Assembly (NCBI RefSeq): GCF_009192775.1
Contig: NZ_VTFX01000001.1
Coordinates: forward strand, 930,001 to 994,000
From: Arthrobacter yangruifuii
GTDB lineage: Bacteria; Actinomycetota; Actinomycetes; Actinomycetales; Micrococcaceae
Reading direction: 5' to 3'
Length of the DNA: 64,000 nt
The translations under genes were made by a program, and so were the position numbers. Numbering within the stretch: the stretch's first letter is position 1; each line of letters starts with the position of its first letter. Below the pieces are notes generated by a model that was not told the DNA's origin, made no database searches, and saw only the letters and a program-made list of their open reading frames with translations. Of this stretch, positions 8,107-17,754 are shown piece by piece.

Positions 8107-8768
8107 GCAACGTTTCCGAAAAGCTGGACAGGAATGACCTGGCTGCCCTGGTGGCGGCCGACATTGCCCCCGGGTCCTTCGTGAACCTGGGTATCGGCCA
8201 GCCGACCCTGGTCTCCAACTACCTCCGGCCTGAACAGCACGTCACCCTGCACACCGAAAACGGAATGCTGGGGATGGGCCCCGAGGCCACCGGCGACGAG
8301 GTGGATCCGGATCTCATCAATGCCGGCAAGATCCCCGTGACCGAGCTGCCCGGCGCGTCCTACTTCCACCATGCCGACTCCTTTGCCATCATGCGCGGCG
8401 GGCATCTGGACGTCTGCGTCCTGGGCGCGTTCCAGGTCTCGGCGTCCGGCGACCTGGCCAACTGGCACACCGGCGCACCTGACGCCATCCCGGCAGTGGG
8501 CGGTGCCATGGACCTGGCCACCGGTGCGAAGGACGTCTACGTGATGATGTCCCTGTTCACCAAGGACGGGCTCAGCAAACTGGTTCAGGAATGCAGCTAT
8601 CCGCTCACCGGCGTCGGCTGCGTCACCCGCGTCTACACTAGTGAAGCGGTCTTCCTGCTGAAGGAGGACGGCGTCCACGTCCGCGAAACCTTCGGCACCA
8701 CGTTCGAAGAACTGGCGGCACGGATGGACATTCCGCTGATCCGCGCCGCGGCAGACGGCCGGCAGTAA
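8103..8768 (+). CDS. pcaJ: 3-Oxoadipate CoA-transferase, subunit B
   Basis: Catalytic partner of PcaI. The 221-residue beta subunit carries the family glutamate in HTENGMLGMGP (Glu52), which forms the glutamyl-CoA thioester intermediate, plus the NLGIGQPTLVSNY nucleotide-binding-like segment and GGHLDVCVLGAFQV. ATG 8103 overlaps the pcaI stop. SCOT-type acetoacetate transferases are close relatives; the pca context sets the substrate. A 19-base gap with GGGGGAAAG leads into the regulator gene. Confidence 0.92.
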   Translation: MSNVSEKLDRNDLAALVAADIAPGSFVNLGIGQPTLVSNYLRPEQHVTLHTENGMLGMGPEATGDEVDPDLINAGKIPVTELPGASYFHHADSFAIMRGGHLDVCVLGAFQVSASGDLANWHTGAPDAIPAVGGAMDLATGAKDVYVMMSLFTKDGLSKLVQECSYPLTGVGCVTRVYTSEAVFLLKEDGVHVRETFGTTFEELAARMDIPLIRAAADGRQ

Positions 8769-8787
8769 CACAACACCTGGGGGAAAG

Positions 8788-9570
8788 ATGAGCGCCACGG
8801 CAGCGGCCAGCGGCCAGTTCGTGCAGTCACTGGCGCGCGGGCTGGTGGTGATCCGGGCGTTCGATGCCGACCACGTGCAGATGACCCTGAGCGAGGTGTC
8901 CCGCCGCACCGGGCTGACCCGGGCAACCGCGCGCCGGTTCCTGCTCACCCTCGCACAGCTGGGCTACGTCCGCACCGACGGGCGGACCTTCGAACTCACC
9001 GCGCTGGTGCTGCAGCTGGGGTACTCCTATCTCTCCGGCCAGTCCCTGCCCCAGCTCACGCAGCCGGTGCTGGAGGATCTCTCCCGGGAGATCTCCGAAT
9101 CCACGTCGGCGTCCGTGTTGGACGGAGACGAGATTGTCTACATTGCCCGCATCCACACCCGCCGGCTGATGACCGTCGGCATCAGCGTGGGCACCCGGTT
9201 CCCTGCCTATGCCACCTCCATGGGAAGGGTCCTGCTCGCCGGGCTTCCCGAGGACCGGTTCGAGGACTACGTCTCCACCGCCGAACTGCTCCCGCTGACG
9301 GACCGCACCGTCACGGACCCGGAGCAACTGCGTGCTGCCGTGGCGCAGGCGCGGGAGCAGGGCTGGGCCATCGTGGACCAGGAGCTGGAGCTGGGGCTGC
9401 GTTCCGTGGCCGTTCCGGTGCTGGACCCGAAGGGTGCCGTGGTGGCAGCCCTGAACACGTCCATGCAGGCCACCGCGGGGCTTACAGTGGAAGAGGCAGC
9501 CGCCCGCGTGCTGCCCCACCTGCAGCAGGCTTCCGCCACCATCACCGCTGCCCTGACGGCCCGCAGCTAG
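8788..9570 (+). CDS. pcaR: IclR-family regulator of the beta-ketoadipate pathway
   Basis: A 260-residue regulator closing the pca cluster in the same orientation. It has an N-terminal winged helix (FVQSLARGLVVIRAF; recognition region SEVSRRTGLTRATARRFLLTL) and the IclR effector domain with features of the PcaR/PobR/CatR subgroup (SSTSASVLDGDEIVYIAR-like segment, RVLLAGLP, DQELELGLRSVAVPV). Read from ATG 8788 after GGGGGAAAG. It probably binds a pathway intermediate such as beta-ketoadipate or protocatechuate and acts at the candidate site at 1988-2023. The choice between activator and repressor cannot be made from sequence. Confidence 0.85.
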   Translation: MSATAAASGQFVQSLARGLVVIRAFDADHVQMTLSEVSRRTGLTRATARRFLLTLAQLGYVRTDGRTFELTALVLQLGYSYLSGQSLPQLTQPVLEDLSREISESTSASVLDGDEIVYIARIHTRRLMTVGISVGTRFPAYATSMGRVLLAGLPEDRFEDYVSTAELLPLTDRTVTDPEQLRAAVAQAREQGWAIVDQELELGLRSVAVPVLDPKGAVVAALNTSMQATAGLTVEEAAARVLPHLQQASATITAALTARS

Positions 9571-9608
9571 TGACGCTGGCCTCACTCGCACCAGGTCCGC
9601 GTTAAGTC

Positions 9609-9617
9609 TGCTAGACT
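9609..9617 (+). promoter_or_regulatory. Extended -10 promoter of the str operon
   Basis: TGC followed by TAGACT (9612-9617) is an extended -10. The same TAGACT hexamer stands upstream of tuf, secY and the 27-kb intergenic region. No clear -35 is present at 16-18 bp. Transcription from here gives an rpsL leader of about 290 nt. Confidence 0.6.
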
Positions 9618-9911
9618 GAAAACCAATTGTTTGTGTGGCAGTGGATGAAGGCCGCTCGCGTGCCCTCCGTGGTGAGATACTCGGAGGAATGCATTCCGAA
9701 AGGAATGGGCGGGCCTGTTTCCGGGTTGCGGGGTCCTTGCGCAACGAATGCCACACTTTTGCACGCCTACGGTCGCTTTCGGCGAGAATATCGGAACTTC
9801 TCGGGGCATTGCGGCAACGACTTGAAGCGCGTCGCCCCGGAACCGGCTCCCAGCCGGCGGCGGGACGAGGCAACCAGAGAATTATCTCGAGAAAAAACGG
9901 AGAACACGAAA
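9618..9911 (+). other. rpsL leader with hairpins
   Basis: Long untranslated leader with no convincing gene. A 12-bp perfect palindrome GGAATGCATTCC (9686-9697) overlaps a hairpin CATTCC-GAAA-GGAATG (9692-9707) capped by a GNRA tetraloop. Further on, GTTGCG/CGCAAC can pair around 9725-9745. It ends in a purine-rich stretch before the GTG of rpsL. It may have a regulatory role, but no known ribosomal-protein leader motif was recognised. Confidence 0.4.
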
Positions 9912-10286
9912 GTGCCTACGATTCAGCAGCTGGTCCGCAAGGGCCGCTCACCCAAGGTCTCCAAGACCAAGGCTCCTGCCCTCAAGGGCAGCCCGATGCG
10001 CCGTGGTGTCTGCACCCGCGTCTACACCACCACCCCGAAGAAGCCGAACTCGGCTCTGCGTAAGGTTGCACGTGTCCGCCTCAACGGCGGCATCGAAGTA
10101 ACCGCATACATCCCCGGTGTGGGTCACAACCTTCAGGAACACTCCATCGTGCTGGTGCGCGGCGGTCGTGTGAAGGACCTTCCCGGTGTCCGCTACAAGA
10201 TTGTCCGCGGTGCCCTCGATACCCAGGGTGTCAAGAACCGCAAGCAGGCTCGCAGCCGCTACGGCGCGAAGATGGAGAAGAAGTAA
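9912..10286 (+). CDS. rpsL: 30S ribosomal protein S12
   Basis: Decoding-centre protein of the small subunit, 124 residues, the standard actinobacterial length. The conserved [19 protein letters not shown] and [12 protein letters not shown] loops are present. Lys43 and Lys88, where substitutions give streptomycin resistance, are both wild-type lysines. GTG 9912 gives the canonical [13 protein letters not shown]-terminus; in-frame readings further upstream only translate the leader. rpsG follows after one base. Confidence 0.98.
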   Translation: MPTIQQLVRKGRSPKVSKTKAPALKGSPMRRGVCTRVYTTTPKKPNSALRKVARVRLNGGIEVTAYIPGVGHNLQEHSIVLVRGGRVKDLPGVRYKIVRGALDTQGVKNRKQARSRYGAKMEKK

Positions 10287-10287
10287 T

Positions 10288-10758
10288 ATGCCCCGCAAGG
10301 GTCCGGCCCCCAAGCGGCCGCTCGTACTGGATCCCGTCTACGGCTCCCCGCTGGTCACGCAGCTGATCAACAAGGTCCTCGTCGACGGCAAGAAGTCCAC
10401 CGCAGAGCGCATCGTTTACGGTGCACTTGCAGGCGCCCAGGAGAAGACCGGACAGGATCCGGTTGCAGCCCTGAAGAAGGCCATGGACAACATCAAGCCG
10501 AGCCTTGAGGTCAAGTCCCGCCGTGTTGGCGGCGCCACCTACCAGGTTCCGGTTGAGGTCAAGCCGGGCCGTGCAACTGCACTGGCACTGCGCTGGCTCG
10601 TTGGCTACTCCAAGGCCCGCCGCGAGAAGACGATGACTGAGCGTCTGCGCAACGAAATCCTGGACGCTTCCAACGGTCTTGGTGCAGCTGTGAAGCGCCG
10701 CGAGGACACCCACAAGATGGCCGAGTCCAACAAGGCCTTCGCCCACTACCGCTGGTAA
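10288..10758 (+). CDS. rpsG: 30S ribosomal protein S7
   Basis: Primary 16S rRNA-binding assembly protein of the 30S head, 156 residues (normal). It begins [22 protein letters not shown] and contains the conserved [17 protein letters not shown] helix region. The start lies one base after the rpsL stop, so the long intercistronic S7-binding site known from E. coli is missing here. A hairpin follows before fusA. Confidence 0.98.
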   Translation: MPRKGPAPKRPLVLDPVYGSPLVTQLINKVLVDGKKSTAERIVYGALAGAQEKTGQDPVAALKKAMDNIKPSLEVKSRRVGGATYQVPVEVKPGRATALALRWLVGYSKARREKTMTERLRNEILDASNGLGAAVKRREDTHKMAESNKAFAHYRW

Positions 10759-10790
10759 AAAGCCTGGCCGACGGCGGCCCCTCCTTCAAG

Positions 10791-10822
10791 GCCCTGCATT
10801 CCGCTTAGGCGGGGTGCAGGGC
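10791..10822 (+). terminator. Hairpin between rpsG and fusA
   Basis: GCCCTGCA plus CCGC (10791-10804) pairs with GCGG plus TGCAGGGC (10809-10822), with a TTAG loop and a 2x2 mismatch. No U-tract follows, so it may be a partial terminator or an RNA-processing or stability element between the S12/S7 and EF-G cistrons rather than a full stop. Confidence 0.5.
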
Positions 10823-10875
10823 CCGAAGCAGATAAACGCAGTCGATCCGGCGAACACCAAATATAGGGAGAAACC

Positions 10876-12990
<2,115 letters not shown>

Positions 12991-13032
12991 AACTTGGAGG
13001 GTGGAACGGTTCACGCCGGACTGCCCGCCGTG

Positions 13033-13068
13033 TGCGCCTGGTCCGGGTTTCGGCCCGGACCGGGCGCA
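13033..13068 (+). terminator. Strong hairpin between fusA and tuf
   Basis: TGCGCC and GGTCCGGG (13033-13047) pair with CCCGGACC and GGCGCA (13054-13068) around a TTTCGG loop. Because tuf has its own -10 downstream, this is probably a terminator or attenuator; it lacks a U-tract. Confidence 0.6.
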
Positions 13069-13137
13069 TAGCCAGACTGAGCGGCCTTGCGAGGCTGCTG
13101 CGGATATCGGCAATTTCATCAAATAAACAGCCCCAAG

Positions 13138-13143
13138 TAGACT
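13138..13143 (+). promoter_or_regulatory. Probable tuf promoter (-10 TAGACT)
   Basis: TAGACT at 13138-13143, 66 bases before the tuf start codon, with a weak TTTCAT (13114-13119) 18 bp upstream as the only -35 candidate. An independent promoter fits the high cellular demand for EF-Tu. Confidence 0.5.
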
Positions 13144-13209
13144 TACATCAGTTTCAGTTGCGAAAAGCGCGGCTGGAGATTGAGTCTTCTAACTCTCTAG
13201 GAGGAACCC

Positions 13210-14400
13210 GTGGCGAAGGCAAAGTTCGAGCGGACTAAGCCGCACGTCAACATCGGCACCATTGGTCACGTTGACCATGGCAAGACGACGTTGACCGCTG
13301 CCATTTCGAAGGTGCTTGCTGACAAGTACCCTGATCTGAATGAAAAGCGCGATTTCGCTGCTATCGACTCTGCACCTGAAGAGCGCCAGCGCGGTATCAC
13401 CATCAACATCTCGCACATCGAGTACCAGACCGAGAAGCGCCACTACGCACACGTAGACGCTCCCGGCCACGCTGACTACATCAAGAACATGATCACTGGT
13501 GCAGCTCAGATGGACGGCGCAATCCTCGTGGTTGCCGCTACCGACGGTCCGATGGCCCAGACCCGCGAGCACGTTCTGCTCGCCCGCCAGGTTGGCGTTC
13601 CCTACCTGCTGGTCGCACTGAACAAGTCCGACATGGTTGATGACGAAGAACTGCTCGACCTCGTGGAAATGGAAGTTCGCGAACTGCTGAGCTCCCAGGA
13701 CTTCGACGGCGACAACGCTCCCGTCGTCCGCGTTTCCGGCCTCAAGGCTCTGGAAGGCGACCCCAAGTGGGTTGCTTCCGTCGAAGAGCTGATGGAAGCC
13801 GTTGACAACAACGTGCCGGACCCCGTTCGCGACAAGGACAAGCCGTTCCTGATGCCGATCGAGGACGTCTTCACGATCACCGGTCGTGGAACCGTTGTCA
13901 CGGGCCGCGCCGAGCGCGGTACCCTCGCCATCAACTCCGAGGTCGAGATCGTCGGCATCCGTCCGGTCCAGAAGACCACGGTTACCGGTATCGAGATGTT
14001 CCACAAGCAGCTTGACGAAGCATGGGCCGGCGAGAACTGTGGCCTGCTGCTCCGCGGTATCAAGCGCGAAGACGTAGAGCGTGGCCAGGTTGTCGTGAAG
14101 CCGGGTTCCATTACCCCGCACACCGACTTCGAAGCCAACGTCTACATCCTGTCCAAGGATGAAGGCGGACGCCACAACCCGTTCTACTCGAACTACCGCC
14201 CGCAGTTCTACTTCCGTACCACGGACGTAACCGGCGTCATCACCCTCCCCGAGGGCACTGAAATGGTTATGCCCGGCGATAACACTGAGATGACCGTTGA
14301 GCTCATCCAGCCGATCGCTATGGAAGAGGGCCTCGGCTTCGCTATCCGCGAAGGCGGCCGCACCGTTGGATCAGGCCGCGTCACCAAGATCATCAAGTAA
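13210..14400 (+). CDS. tuf: Translation elongation factor Tu
   Basis: GTPase that delivers aminoacyl-tRNA to the ribosomal A site. It has 396 residues, standard length, with G1 GHVDHGKT (19-26), DAPGH, NKSD and the RGITI effector region. Domains 2-3 include [13 protein letters not shown] and the terminal [13 protein letters not shown] 13210 follows a strong AGGAGG. Its codon use is strongly biased and includes more T-ending codons than the flanking metabolic genes, as usual for highly expressed genes. It is last in the str group, followed by a clear terminator. Confidence 0.99.
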   Translation: MAKAKFERTKPHVNIGTIGHVDHGKTTLTAAISKVLADKYPDLNEKRDFAAIDSAPEERQRGITINISHIEYQTEKRHYAHVDAPGHADYIKNMITGAAQMDGAILVVAATDGPMAQTREHVLLARQVGVPYLLVALNKSDMVDDEELLDLVEMEVRELLSSQDFDGDNAPVVRVSGLKALEGDPKWVASVEELMEAVDNNVPDPVRDKDKPFLMPIEDVFTITGRGTVVTGRAERGTLAINSEVEIVGIRPVQKTTVTGIEMFHKQLDEAWAGENCGLLLRGIKREDVERGQVVVKPGSITPHTDFEANVYILSKDEGGRHNPFYSNYRPQFYFRTTDVTGVITLPEGTEMVMPGDNTEMTVELIQPIAMEEGLGFAIREGGRTVGSGRVTKIIK

Positions 14401-14434
14401 TTTGATGATTTAGCCTGAACCTCATCGGTTCTTA

Positions 14435-14476
14435 GCAGGACCCCGTTGCCTACGGCAGCGGGGTCCTGCTGTGTTT
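14435..14476 (+). terminator. Intrinsic terminator after tuf
   Basis: A 16-bp stem (14435-14450 with 14454-14469, starting GCAGGACCCCG) with a 3-nt loop is followed by TGTGTTT. It closes the str operon and separates it from the convergent minus-strand gene ending at 14522. Confidence 0.85.
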
Positions 14477-14521
14477 AAGCACCGGCTGGCCCGGTCCCCG
14501 GCGCCGGGCCCCGGCTCCGGG

Positions 14522-16495
14522 CTACCCCGGGATCCGCCCGTCCAGCACCCGCGCCACTGCCGTACCGGCGGTCAGTCCCTGGTCGAAGGCCCGGACCGCG
14601 TTCAGCCCGGAGGCGTCCAGCGCTCCGCCGATCACGGTGACGGGAACACCCCGGCGGGTTAATGCTGCACGGTGGGGGAGATGGGGCACCTGTCCGGCGG
14701 CCAGCACCACGACGTCGGCGGGCAGCAGCACCGCGGCGCCGTCGCGGTCCCGCACCCGCAGCCCGTGCGCAGTTACCTCCAGCGGCGTGGTGCCGGGCAG
14801 GGTCCGGACGCCTGCGGCACGGATCTCCTGCAGCACCGCCCACCGGGTGGACGGTCCGATGCCTTCGCCGATGCGCAGGCCGCGGCGGAGGATGGTGACG
14901 TTTCGGCCGCCGCCGGGCACTCCCGGATCCACGAGCAGCCGGGACAAATCCACCGCGATGCCCCCGGCTCCGACGATGACCACGCGGGCACCCAACGCCG
15001 TCGGGTCCGCGAAGGCCTGCCGGTAGTCGAGGACCGGGAGATCGCCGCTGGTGCGCAGGCGCACGGGCCGGGGACGGACCCCGGTCGCCAGGATGACGTG
15101 CGCATAGCCGGCCAGCCGCGCGGTGTCGGGAGCCGTCCCCGTCAGCACGTGCACGCCGAGCCGTGCCAGTTCATGGGTGAAATAGCGGATGGTCTGGAGG
15201 AAATCGGCTTTACCCGGCACCTGCCCGGCGAGCCGGAACTGTCCGCCGATGGTCTGCTCCCGTTCAAACAGGTCGACCGCATGCCCCGCCGCCGCGAGCG
15301 TTGCGGCGGCCTGCATTCCCGCCGGCCCGGCGCCCACCACAGCGACCCGCACCCCCGAGGGCGGCGGAACTGGCCGGAGCGGGAAATCGGCTTCACGGCC
15401 GGCCCGCGGGTTCACGAGGCAGGAGACCGGCTCGGCGCCCAGGGAACGGTCAATGCAGGCCTCGTTGCAGGCGATGCAGGTGTTGACAAGACTGCGGTCT
15501 CCGCGCCGGGACTTGGCGACGATGCCCGGATCGGCGAGGAACGGCCGGGCCATGGATACCAGGTCGGCCTGCCCGGCTGCCAGGGCACGCTCGGCGGCCT
15601 CCAGCGAGTTGATCCGGTTGCTGCCGATCACCGGGACGGGGAGCCGGGCTGCGGCAAGCGCTGCGCGGATGCCGCCGGCAATATCCAGCCAGCGGCCCGG
15701 CGGCACCATGGCCTGTACGGAAGGGACCCGGGACTCGTGCCAGCCGATGCCGATGTTCACCGCATCGGCGCCGTCCCGGGCCAGCGCCACTGCCAGTGCG
15801 GCGGACTCCTCCAGGGTGCTGGATCCTGCGACGAAGTCCGCTCCGGACGTGCGGCAGATGACCGGGTAGCCGGCACCCACGGCCTCCCGGACCGCCTTCA
15901 GCACGGCCCGTGGAAAGGACTGCCTGCGCTGCGGATCCCCTCCCCAGCCGTCCCGGCGCCTGTTCGTCAGGGGTGAGGCGAACTGGTTGATCAGGTAGCC
16001 CTCCGACCCCATAATTTCCACGGCGTCGAACCCGAGGCTGCGGGCCGCAGCTGCACCGGCGGCGAAATCGGACAGGGTGTCCTCGATCTGGGTCTGGGTC
16101 ATTGCGCGGGGGACGCAGCGGGAGAAGTCCGAATACACCTCCGAGGGCGCAGCAGGCGTGATGCCGTAGGTTGCTTCGAAGGCGTAGCGTCCTGCGTGGA
16201 ACAGCTGCAGGGCCATTTTTCCGCCGGCATGGTGCACCGCGTCCAGGACCGGAGACATCACGGCCGCCGCCGCAGGGTCATTGATCAGCAGATAATTCGC
16301 CCCGCCGGCACCCGTCCGGTTCACTGCGGCCCCGCCCGTGACGATCAGGCCTGCCCCGCCGGCTGCCCTTTCCCGGTAGAACGCCGCCAGGGCACGGGGA
16401 TCGTCCTCCCGGTTCAGGTGCATGGACCCCATCACGATGCGGTGGTCCAGCTGCAGCGGACCCAGGGAAACAGGGGAGAAGACCCGGTCCAGCAT
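14522..16495 (-). CDS. 2,4-Dienoyl-CoA reductase-like FMN/FAD/4Fe-4S flavoenzyme
   Basis: A 657-residue enzyme of the old-yellow-enzyme/FadH family. It has an N-terminal FMN TIM barrel (to ~330), a 4Fe-4S ligand set Cys340-X2-Cys343-X3-Cys347-X11-Cys359, then FAD/NAD(P) Rossmann domains (VVGAGPAG, 387-393). The residues matching FadH Tyr166 and His252 are kept (Tyr167 in GSEGYLINQ, His253 in GWHESR), so a true dienoyl-CoA-type reduction is plausible. ATG 16495 is used; a GTG at 16507 overlaps the upstream dehydrogenase stop (GTGA) and is an alternative. As the last gene of a coupled trio with an EPSP-synthase/CoA-ligase fusion, it may reduce a cyclic dienoyl-CoA rather than act in ordinary beta-oxidation. 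Confidence 0.85.
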   Translation of the reverse strand: MLDRVFSPVSLGPLQLDHRIVMGSMHLNREDDPRALAAFYRERAAGGAGLIVTGGAAVNRTGAGGANYLLINDPAAAAVMSPVLDAVHHAGGKMALQLFHAGRYAFEATYGITPAAPSEVYSDFSRCVPRAMTQTQIEDTLSDFAAGAAAARSLGFDAVEIMGSEGYLINQFASPLTNRRRDGWGGDPQRRQSFPRAVLKAVREAVGAGYPVICRTSGADFVAGSSTLEESAALAVALARDGADAVNIGIGWHESRVPSVQAMVPPGRWLDIAGGIRAALAAARLPVPVIGSNRINSLEAAERALAAGQADLVSMARPFLADPGIVAKSRRGDRSLVNTCIACNEACIDRSLGAEPVSCLVNPRAGREADFPLRPVPPPSGVRVAVVGAGPAGMQAAATLAAAGHAVDLFEREQTIGGQFRLAGQVPGKADFLQTIRYFTHELARLGVHVLTGTAPDTARLAGYAHVILATGVRPRPVRLRTSGDLPVLDYRQAFADPTALGARVVIVGAGGIAVDLSRLLVDPGVPGGGRNVTILRRGLRIGEGIGPSTRWAVLQEIRAAGVRTLPGTTPLEVTAHGLRVRDRDGAAVLLPADVVVLAAGQVPHLPHRAALTRRGVPVTVIGGALDASGLNAVRAFDQGLTAGTAVARVLDGRIPG

Positions 16496-16503
16496 CGGGG
16501 TGG

Positions 16504-17754
16504 TCACTCCAGGACGGTAGGCGCGCCGGCGGGTGCGGGGGCCTTGGCGGGTCCGGCGTCGTCCGCGGCCGCAGCGTCTGACCGGCGGAACAGATGGCGG
16601 GCAATCACCGCCTTCTGGATCTCGTTTGTCCCTTCTTCGAAGCGCTGCGCCCGCGCGTCGCGGTAGACGCGCTCGATGGGCATGGTCTTCCAGTAACCGA
16701 TGCCGCCGTGGACCTGCAGCGCCTTGTCGGTGACTCGGGTGAGCATATCCACGGCGGTGAGCTTGGCCATGGATGAAAGGGACCCGGCGTCGACGGCGCC
16801 GTCCTGCCATGCCTGCGCGGCATGCAGGGTCAGTGCGCGGGCGGCCGCTATGTCGGCGGCGTTTTCCGCCAGGGCGAAGGCGATGGCCTGCCGCGAGGCC
16901 AGCGGCTTGCCGAACGTGGTGCGCTCCAAGGAGTAGGCGACCGCGAGCTGCTGGGCACGCTGGGCCAGCCCGACGCAGCTCATCGCCACGGAGATCCGGC
17001 TGGGAGTAAGGAAGCCGCCGAGGGCAACGGCCAGTCCGTCCCCTTCCGCGCCGATGCGGTTGGCTACGGGGACGGGAGTGTCCGTGAAGGTGAGGGAGGC
17101 GTGGTCGGTGCCGCGGACACCCATGGTGTCGGATGTATCTTCGACCTCGACGCCGGGGGCATGCCGGTCCACCAGCAGCGCCACCGTCCCGCCGCTCCCC
17201 GTGCTCCCTTCCAACCGGGCAAAGAGCAGCCAGTAGTCACAGCGCACCCCGAACGTGATCATATGCTTGCGCCCGGAGAGGTAATATGTGTCGCCTGCCC
17301 GCCGGACACTCGAGGTGATGTCGGCGCCCGTCCCGTTGCCGGGTTCGGTCAGGGTGAAGGCCACCAAGAGGTCCCCGGCGACGGACGGGCGGACGAACCT
17401 GCGGCGCTGCGCCTCCTCCGCGTGCGGGTTCATGGCCCGCCAGGTGCCGTTGACCACGTGCACAATCATGCGGACCGAGGCGTGCGACCGGGAGAAAACC
17501 TCCATCAGCCCCATCCACTGGACAAAGCTCAGCCCCCGGCCGCCCAGGTCCGGGGGAGCGGCCAGGGCCAGGAACCCGGCCCCGCGCAGTTCCTTCCACA
17601 GGGCATCAGGCACGGTGCCGGTGGCTTCGATGCGGCCGGCCCATTCCTCGCCGGGGCCTTCAACCCAGGCGGTGACGGATGCGAGCAGGTCGCGGTAGTC
17701 CGGTTCCGGAACAGCGCTGCCCCGTCCGTCGGCGGTGATCGCTGGTGTGGTCAC
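16504..17754 (-). CDS. Acyl-CoA dehydrogenase family protein
   Basis: A 416-residue FAD flavoprotein that should oxidise an acyl-CoA at the alpha-beta bond, or reduce an enoyl-CoA in the reverse sense. Family motifs: LTEPGNGTGADITSS (FAD/substrate region), YSLERTTFGKPLASRQAI, QVHGGIGYWKTMPIERVYRDAR, and the catalytic-base segment FEEGTNEIQ (Glu374). About 30 Ala/Pro-rich residues extend the C-terminus. GTG 17754 overlaps the stop of the fusion gene by four bases, and its own stop overlaps a GTG of the reductase gene. Acyl-CoA dehydrogenases of this type also occur in the cyclohexanecarboxyl-CoA clusters of Streptomyces. The actual substrate is unknown. Confidence 0.88.
   Translation of the reverse strand: MTTPAITADGRGSAVPEPDYRDLLASVTAWVEGPGEEWAGRIEATGTVPDALWKELRGAGFLALAAPPDLGGRGLSFVQWMGLMEVFSRSHASVRMIVHVVNGTWRAMNPHAEEAQRRRFVRPSVAGDLLVAFTLTEPGNGTGADITSSVRRAGDTYYLSGRKHMITFGVRCDYWLLFARLEGSTGSGGTVALLVDRHAPGVEVEDTSDTMGVRGTDHASLTFTDTPVPVANRIGAEGDGLAVALGGFLTPSRISVAMSCVGLAQRAQQLAVAYSLERTTFGKPLASRQAIAFALAENAADIAAARALTLHAAQAWQDGAVDAGSLSSMAKLTAVDMLTRVTDKALQVHGGIGYWKTMPIERVYRDARAQRFEEGTNEIQKAVIARHLFRRSDAAAADDAGPAKAPAPAGAPTVLE

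Noticed and set aside
1-9570. Recent horizontal transfer of the pob/pca cluster
   Set aside because: By eye, GC and codon bias match the neighbouring metabolic genes, and no integrase, IS or att-like repeats flank it.
8788-9570. Catechol-pathway regulator CatR
   Set aside because: No cat genes are in the window; position directly after pcaJ favours a pca regulator.
13033-13068. Inverted repeat as a transposon end or att site
   Set aside because: It has a single copy, sits between fusA and tuf, and forms a simple hairpin without flanking target duplication.
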